From contig NZ_AYKH01000041.1 in assembly GCF_003788635.1 (NCBI RefSeq), positions 97,921 through 161,920 of the forward strand: DNA of 64,000 nucleotides, in the 5' to 3' direction. Position 1 is the first letter of the stretch. Every line of letters starts with the position of its first letter. The notes beneath the pieces are model-generated. The model searched no databases. It was not told the DNA's origin and was given only the letters and a program-made list of their open reading frames with translations. The stretch is from Salinisphaera orenii subsp. orenii MK-B5. Lineage in GTDB: Bacteria > Pseudomonadota > Gammaproteobacteria > Nevskiales > Salinisphaeraceae. Of this stretch, positions 58,520 to 64,000 are shown one piece after another. Both the position numbers and the translations under genes were made by a program.

Positions 58520-59893
58520 TCACTCGGGCGACCGGTCCGGCGGCGTGGAATGGACCGTGTGAACGTCACAGTCCAGCCGCCCCCGGGCGAGATCGACGGC
58601 AATGCGCGAGCCCTCGGTGACGTCGTCGGCATTCCGCACGACCTCGCCCCGCGCATCGCGGGCAATAGCATAGCCGCGTTCGAGGGTCTGTAGCGGACTG
58701 ACGCCGTTGAGACCGCGAGCGGCGCTGCGCAGACGCTGATCGGCGTTGCGGATGTGGCCCCGGGTCGCGAGCGTCAGCCGGCGCTCCAGGGCCTCGCAGC
58801 GGCGGCGCTCGCGCGTGATGCGCGATGCCGGCGAGGCGCGCTGGAGCCGCTGCGAGAGGGCGGTTGCATGATCGCGCCGCCGGCCGAGGCGCAGGCGCAT
58901 GGCGCGCTGGAGCCGCAGTTCGGCGTCGTCCAGGCGCTGCATGGGCGCCTCGAGGCGGCGACGCGGGTGCTGGCGTGCCAGCCGCGCGGTCAGCCCGTCG
59001 AGCCGTTCGCGGGCCGTGCTCAGCCGGCTCCGCATGCGGCGCTGCAGCCGGGCCGCGGCCTGCGGCACGACGGCGGCGCGCGCGGCCAGGTCGGGACAGA
59101 CCAGTTCCGCGGCCGCCGACGGCGTGGCCGCACGCACGTCGGCGGCGAAATCGGCGATGGTCACGTCCACCTCGTGGCCGACGCCGGAAACCACGGGCAC
59201 CCGCGAGGCCACGATCGCCCGCGCGACGTTTTCATCGTTGAAGGCCTGGAGATCCTCCAGCGAGCCGCCGCCGCGCACCAGCAGCAGCACGTCGCAGTCG
59301 GCGCGCGCGCTGGCCCGTGTCAGCGCGGCCACGATCGCGGCCGGGGCGGCCTCGCCCTGGACCGGGACCGGGTAGACGCGCACCGCGCCCAGCGGATAGC
59401 GCCGCGCCACCACCGAGAGCACGTCGCGAATCGCCGCGCCGGTGGCGGAGGTGATCACGCCGATGCGCGCCGGTGCGGCGGGCAGGGCGCGCTTGCGCTC
59501 GGCGGCGAACAGCCCCTCGGCGTCGAGCCGGGCCTTGAGCTGCTCGAATGCGCGCTGCAGGGCGCCGTCGCCGGCGTCCTCCACGTGTTCCACGATCAGC
59601 TGATAGTCGCCGCGGGCGGCGTAGAGGCTCACCCGTGCGCGCAGGCGCACCTGGGCGCCGTTGTCGAGCGCGGTGCGCACCAGCCGCGCCTTGCCGCGGA
59701 ACAGCGCGCAGCGCACCTGCGCGTCGCCGTCCTTGAGGCTGAAGTAGATATGGCCCGAACGCGGTCGCGCCACGTTGGAAATCTCGCCCTCGACCCAGAG
59801 CAGCCCGAAGCTGTGCTCCAGCAGCTCGCGCACGGCGGCGTTGAGCTCGGTCACGGAAAACACCGTGGGGCCGTTAGTGGCGGCGTTCGTCAT
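58520..59893 (-). CDS. xseA: Exodeoxyribonuclease VII large subunit
   Basis: A 457-residue nuclease subunit. The OB domain (FSVTELNAAVRELLEHSFGLLWVEGEIS, in part) leads to the catalytic core with RVGVITS-like ARIGVITSATGAAIRD, VRGGGSLEDLQAFNDE and GHEVDVTIADFAAD, then a long coiled-coil region. It degrades single-stranded DNA together with XseB, which is not in the window. It is divergent from guaB. The ATG at MTNAATNGP is chosen over the long upstream frame. Confidence 0.95.
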   Translation of the reverse strand: MTNAATNGPTVFSVTELNAAVRELLEHSFGLLWVEGEISNVARPRSGHIYFSLKDGDAQVRCALFRGKARLVRTALDNGAQVRLRARVSLYAARGDYQLIVEHVEDAGDGALQRAFEQLKARLDAEGLFAAERKRALPAAPARIGVITSATGAAIRDVLSVVARRYPLGAVRVYPVPVQGEAAPAAIVAALTRASARADCDVLLLVRGGGSLEDLQAFNDENVARAIVASRVPVVSGVGHEVDVTIADFAADVRAATPSAAAELVCPDLAARAAVVPQAAARLQRRMRSRLSTARERLDGLTARLARQHPRRRLEAPMQRLDDAELRLQRAMRLRLGRRRDHATALSQRLQRASPASRITRERRRCEALERRLTLATRGHIRNADQRLRSAARGLNGVSPLQTLERGYAIARDARGEVVRNADDVTEGSRIAVDLARGRLDCDVHTVHSTPPDRSPE

Positions 59894-59916
59894 GGTCAAG
59901 CTCGGGGCGCTTCCTT

Positions 59917-59922
59917 TATAAT
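59917..59922 (+). promoter_or_regulatory. TATAAT -10 element of guaB
   Basis: A perfect -10 hexamer lies 62 bases before the guaB ATG, within the 91-base gap between the divergent xseA and guaB starts. The matching -35 would fall in the xseA start codon area and is a poor match. Confidence 0.45.
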
Positions 59923-59984
59923 CCGCGGTCTTTGCGGCGGTGATAATCGCATACGCGAGGCAGCCGCCCACTGCCGGCGAGCCT

Positions 59985-61457
59985 ATGACCCTGAGAATCA
60001 GCGAGCAAGCCCTGACGTTCGACGACGTCCTGCTCCAGCCCGCGTACTCCGACGTGCTGCCACGCCACGTCGACCTGTCGACCCGCCTGACCCGCGGCAT
60101 CACGCTCAACCTGCCGCTGATTTCCGCGGCCATGGACACGGTCACCGAGGCCGGCCTGGCGATCGCGCTGGCGCAGGAGGGCGGCATCGGCATCGTGCAC
60201 AAGTCGATGCCGATCGAGCGCCAGGCGCAGCATGTGAGCACGGTCAAGAAATACGAATCCGGCGTCATCTCCGATCCGATCACGGTGGGGCCGGAGGCGA
60301 CCATCCGCGAGGTGCTGGAGCTGACCCGCGCGCGGCGCATCTCCGGCGTGCCGGTGGTCGACAACGGCGCGCCCGTGGGCATCGTCACCAGCCGTGACCT
60401 GCGCTTCGAGACCCGCTTCGACGCCCCGGTGACCAGCGTGATGACGCCCCGGGAACAGCTCGTCACCGTGCGCGAGGGCGCCGGCCGCGACGAGATCCTG
60501 TCGCTGTTCCATCACCACCGCATCGAGAAGGTGCTGGTGGTCAACGACGGCTTCATCCTGCGCGGCATGATCACCGTCAAGGACATCCAGAAGTCCTCGG
60601 ATTTCCCGAACGCCTGCAAGGACGCCCAGGGCAGCCTGCGCGTGGGCGCGGCGGTCGGCCCCGGGCCGGAGAGCGTGGAGCGCGTGCAGGCGCTGGTGGA
60701 CGCCGGTGTGGACGTGGTGGTGGTCGACACCGCGCACGGGCATTCCTCGGGCGTGCTCGCGGCGGTGGCCGACCTCAAGAAGCGCTTCCCCGATCTGCAG
60801 ATCATCGGCGGCAACGTCGGCACCGCCGAGGGTGCGACGGCACTGGTCGAGGCCGGCGTGGACGCGGTCAAGGTCGGCATCGGGCCCGGTTCGATCTGCA
60901 CCACGCGTATCGTCGCCGGCATCGGCGTGCCGCAGATCTCGGCCGTCGCCAACGTGGCCGGCGCGCTGGCCGGCACCGATGTGCCGCTGATCGCCGACGG
61001 CGGCATCCGCTATTCGGGCGATCTGTCCAAGGCGATCGCCGCCGGGGCCTATGCGGTGATGGTCGGCGGCATGTTCGCCGGTACCGAGGAGGCGCCGGGC
61101 GAGATCGAGCTCTATCAGGGCCGCTCCTACAAGGCCTATCGCGGCATGGGCTCGCTGGGCGCGATGAGCGGCGATTCCGGCTCGGCCGACCGCTACTTCC
61201 AGGACCCTTCCGAGGAGATCCAGAAGCTCGTGCCGGAGGGCATCGAGGGCCGCGTGCCCTACAAGGGCCCGCTCGGCGGTATCGTGCATCAACTCATCGG
61301 TGGCCTGCGCGCCTCCATGGGCTACACCGGCTGCCACGATATCACCGAGATGCGCACCCGGCCGACGTTCGTGCAGATCACCTCGGCGGGCGTGAAGGAA
61401 TCGCACGTGCACGACGTGCATATCGTGAAGGAAGCGCCGAATTATCGGGTGGACTGA
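59985..61457 (+). CDS. guaB: Inosine-5'-monophosphate dehydrogenase
   Basis: A 490-residue enzyme that oxidises IMP to XMP, the committed step to GMP. The barrel begins [13 protein letters not shown], two CBS domains occupy about 93-205, and the catalytic Cys305 is in GPGSICTTR; the flap contains [10 protein letters not shown]. Length is normal. guaA does not follow; a repeat element does. Confidence 0.97.
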   Translation: MTLRISEQALTFDDVLLQPAYSDVLPRHVDLSTRLTRGITLNLPLISAAMDTVTEAGLAIALAQEGGIGIVHKSMPIERQAQHVSTVKKYESGVISDPITVGPEATIREVLELTRARRISGVPVVDNGAPVGIVTSRDLRFETRFDAPVTSVMTPREQLVTVREGAGRDEILSLFHHHRIEKVLVVNDGFILRGMITVKDIQKSSDFPNACKDAQGSLRVGAAVGPGPESVERVQALVDAGVDVVVVDTAHGHSSGVLAAVADLKKRFPDLQIIGGNVGTAEGATALVEAGVDAVKVGIGPGSICTTRIVAGIGVPQISAVANVAGALAGTDVPLIADGGIRYSGDLSKAIAAGAYAVMVGGMFAGTEEAPGEIELYQGRSYKAYRGMGSLGAMSGDSGSADRYFQDPSEEIQKLVPEGIEGRVPYKGPLGGIVHQLIGGLRASMGYTGCHDITEMRTRPTFVQITSAGVKESHVHDVHIVKEAPNYRVD

Positions 61458-61557
61458 ACGGTGACGGCGGACGATAGCTTGCTGTCGCCCGTCTGGCGCT
61501 TTTCGGTTTCTCAGTATCGGGTCTTGAATCAACGGTTCAGGCGAATTGTGGCCTGGG

Positions 61558-62314
61558 GTTTCGCACTGATGTGCGAGTCACTTTCATTTGCTTGTCCAAA
61601 TGCAAGTAACCAAAGCAAAGGACACTCTGTCTTGCGCCGATGCTTCGCATCGGTGCCCTCCCATCGCGGACCGCAAGCGGGACGGCCGGAAACTCGCTAA
61701 CGCTCAAACATCCGGCCGTCTTTTTCCGCTTGCGGTCCACGCTGCTCGGCGCTGCGCCCAAGGGGCCCAATACAGACAAGCCTTGCCGCCGCTCGCTCAA
61801 GGTCGCGGCTTCTCCAGGTTGAATGAACCTTGGGTGTAATCCGACTGGAACGTAGCCAGCTCGGCTGATTTCGGTGGGGCAATCGTATCGACTTGATGCT
61901 ATGGAATCGCCCGCCTGTATTTGGGCCCCGTTGTACAGCGACGCAGACGCGCAGTGCCGAAGGGTGTCCGGCGCATTACCGGTGCGTACAGCCTGTTTGA
62001 GGATTGCCAAAGCGATCCGAGTTCTGCGCGCATCCCGTCGTCGCTGCGTGTCGTCGGAGTATCGCCCCGAGAGGCGGAGCAGGGCGTTCTCGCAGCGAAG
62101 CTGCGTGATGCGACCCTCGGCGGGGCGAGACCGTACGAATCGTCGCCTCGGGGCTCGGGCCGAATGCCGGCGGTCGCATGCCAGCTACGCTGGGAAGGCC
62201 CCGCTCCTCGCTTCGTACGGCACGGCGTAGCCGGCGCTGTGCCGGGTGTCCTTTTCTTTGCTCACTTTCATTCTGGACAAGCAAATGAAAGTGACTCGCA
62301 CAGCAGTGCGAAAC
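61558..62314. repeat. 757-bp element bounded by 68-69 bp inverted repeats
   Basis: The left arm (61558-61625) and the right arm (62246-62314) are inverted copies. The outer 40 bases differ at one position; the inner 28 show a one-base gap and a few changes. Each arm contains GTCACTTTCATTTGCTTGTCC, in part, and the right arm alone folds into a CACTTTCATT/AATGAAAGTG hairpin. The interior has no transposase and only short open frames. The overall interval from guaB to the YjiH gene (61458-62495) has no gene. From memory, similar CACTTTC...GTCC...AAAGGACAC segments recur between genes in xanthomonads and pseudomonads. Confidence 0.75.
61668..61738. repeat. Large compound hairpin inside the inverted-repeat element
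   Basis: Outer arms of 13 bases (GGACCGCAAGCGG at 61668-61680, complement at 61726-61738) and inner arms of 10 bases (GACGGCCGGA at 61681-61690, complement at 61711-61720) are both perfect, with TTTTT bulged between the right arms. The inner stem plus T-run looks like an intrinsic terminator for guaB transcription. Confidence 0.7.
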
Positions 62315-62495
62315 AAAAGGTCCGCTGAACTCGTGACTCCCGTAAGGCCCGTAGGCCTGCTGTTTTCACCGGCCGGCGCTGCGACCAAGGGGCCATAGAG
62401 ACAGTCGCGCCGCACTCGTTCGGAACCGCTGCGTGATCGTCGTAGGTCAGATTGGCGAATGGCGAGCCGGCCGGAGCAAAGCCTCTCGCTCCGAT

Positions 62496-63895
62496 CTAGA
62501 ACACGAACAGATGCGCGATCGCCACGATAATCGGCAGCGTGATCACCGTACGGATCAGAAAGATCGCGCCCAGCTCGAGGAAGTTGAGCGGGATGTTCGA
62601 TTTCAGCGTCACCGCGCCCACTTCCGACATGTAGATGAGCTGGGTGACCGACAGCGCGGCGATCACGAAACGCGTGAATTCGCTTTCGATGCCGGTCGCC
62701 AGAATCGCCGGCAGGAACATGTCCGCGAACCCGGCCAGCAGCGCCGGGGCGGCGGCCGCGGCCTCCGGCACCTGCATCCCAGCACCGGCACCAGCGGATA
62801 GGTGAGCCAGTTGAAGATCGGCGTGTACTCGGCGATGGCGATGCCGGTGGTGCCGATGGCCATGATCAGCGGCAGCAGCCCGAACAGGATTTCCAGATAG
62901 GTCGTCAGACCGTCATAGAGCAGCTTGCGCGGGGCGGGCGCGGTATCGGCGCGGCGCAGGGCCCGCTGCAGTCCGCGCGCCAGCAGAGAGCGGCCGTCGT
63001 CATCGTCCGCCGGCAGGCGCCGGCCGCTGGCGGGCCAGTAATCGTCGCGCTTGCGCGACAGCGGCGGCAGGCGCGGCACGAGGATGGCCGCGACCAGCCC
63101 TGACGCGGTCACCGTGAGATAGAACGGCACGAACAGGTGGCCGATCTCCGTGAAACTGGCCACGAGCATCGCGAAGGTGATGGACACGATGGAGAAGTTG
63201 GTCGCGATGACCGCCGACTCGCGTGCCGAGTAATAGCCCTTCTCGAACTGCTTGGAGGTGATGATCACGCCGACGGTGCCATCGCCCAGCCACGAGGCCG
63301 TCGCATCCACGGCCGCCCGGCCGGGCAGGCCGAAGATGCGGTGGAACACGCGCTGAAACAGCGTGCCCACGAATTCCATGGCGCCGAAGTCGGTCAGCAG
63401 CGGCAGCAGGAACGAGGCGAAGAAGAAGAACGACACCAGTGCCGCGATCACGTCGAACAACACGACCTGGCCCGTGTCGGGGCCGACGATCCACTCGGGG
63501 CCCAACCCGAGCAGCGTCAGCGCGCCGAAGACCGCGCCCACCACGCGCAGCCCGATCTGCGCCGGTGAGACCGCGAACAGGGCGGCGAACAGCCCCTCGC
63601 GCCGCGACTCCTCCATGCCGGTCAGGTATGCTGCGACCGACAGCAGCGCGGACAGCGCCATCAGCACGCCCGCGATCGGCCCAAGCCAGCCGTCCATGAA
63701 GGCGGCCAGCGCGTTCGACAGGATCGCCAGGCCGATGGTGATGTTGCCCTCGGCGGTCACCATCGGCGTCAGAAAGGCGAGCGCGCCGAGCAGCGAGGGG
63801 ACGAGAAACCTCAGCAGAGCGCGGCGGCCGGGCGGTCGTCGCGCCGGCTCGTCGGCGGGCTCGGCTGCGGCGTTCTGGCTGTCGTGTTCGGTCAT
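62496..63895 (-). pseudogene. YjiH-family nucleoside-recognition membrane protein, frameshifted
   Basis: Two minus-strand frames together give one ~466-residue membrane protein with about ten helices. The first frame (63895 to about 62780) runs from RALLRFLVPSLLGALAFLTP to NWLTYPLVPVLG; the second (62777-62496) continues QVPEAAAAAPALLAGFADMF to the end. The join needs one extra base in the CCC run at 62778-62780 (minus strand CTGGGATG; with one more G it reads Leu-Gly-Met-Gln). Everything else is intact, so it is either a very recent mutation or a sequencing error. The family has GATE domains, and its substrate is unknown. Confidence 0.8.
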
Positions 63896-64000
63896 GTCGT
63901 CCGGCGGGGCGGGGAAGGGTGTGTGGCCGCGGGAACGCGCGGCGTGCGGGTCGGCGAGCCGCTCCCGGCGGCGGGACTGCCGCGCGGCGAGCCGGCGCGA

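Noticed and set aside
61537..62415. Short Arg/Ser-rich frames inside the inverted-repeat element
   Set aside because: They arise from the repeat arms (for example QRKGHP-type peptides) and are the kind of spurious frame often annotated in such elements.

Overview
The window is about 64 kb of GC-rich DNA from a Gram-negative bacterium, most likely a gammaproteobacterium. The clearest evidence is conserved gammaproteobacterial gene order: tgt-yajC-secD-secF, suhB/trmJ-cysE, ndk-rlmN-pilF-rodZ-hisS-yfgM-bamB-der, and xseA/guaB. Many proteins are acidic, with Asp-rich linkers in RodZ and the SH3 lipoprotein. That fits a halotolerant organism, perhaps Salinisphaera-like, but the genus is inference only.

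Layout. 1-5.3 kb: a tight minus-strand operon (family 2 glycosyltransferase, small LAB_N membrane protein, ArnT-like glycosyltransferase, OmpR-type regulator, histidine kinase) facing a divergent PAP2 phosphatase. It looks like an envelope-lipid modification module that carries its own two-component system. 5.7-11.6 kb: a five-gene minus-strand operon resembling mycobacterial decaprenyl-phospho-arabinose (DPA) synthesis: a lipid-flippase-like membrane protein, a HAD phosphatase fused to a UbiA phosphoribosyltransferase, DprE1, DprE2 and a GT-C glycosyltransferase. 11.9-13.7 kb: an acyl-CoA dehydrogenase. 13.7-22.2 kb: an accessory-looking stretch with an amide-type ABC importer plus nitrilase-family hydrolase, a Tat-exported class A beta-lactamase, and long gene-free flanks. 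22.3-30.5 kb: acyl-CoA ligase, pentapeptide protein, paired MaoC hydratases, alpha/beta hydrolase, zapE, xerD, CYTH protein, ferredoxin and Nudix hydrolase. 30.6-36.2 kb: ppc, an unrecognised small protein, slyX-HIT, csbD and tRNA-Leu. 36.2-44.5 kb: dacB, tgt, yajC-secDF, suhB and trmJ. 44.6-48.6 kb: cysE, two tandem cysteine desulfurases, an IscU-like protein that has lost its cluster ligands, and an IscA protein. 48.7-56.7 kb: ndk through der. 57.3-61.5 kb: SH3 lipoprotein, xseA, guaB. 61.5-64 kb: a 750-bp element with long inverted repeats, then a YjiH-family membrane protein gene broken by a frameshift.

Main points to follow up: (i) a complete-looking DPA pathway with a HAD-UbiA fusion, in which the DprE1 position matching the benzothiazinone-target cysteine is alanine; (ii) three diverged copies of a ~280-bp intergenic repeat (21.9, 34.2 and 39.1 kb), one lying between tgt and yajC; (iii) the iron-sulfur operon with a ligand-less IscU homologue; (iv) the inverted-repeat element at 61.6-62.3 kb. 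No CRISPR array, phage, transposase or rRNA was seen. All calls come from reading the translations and sequence by eye; no database search was run.
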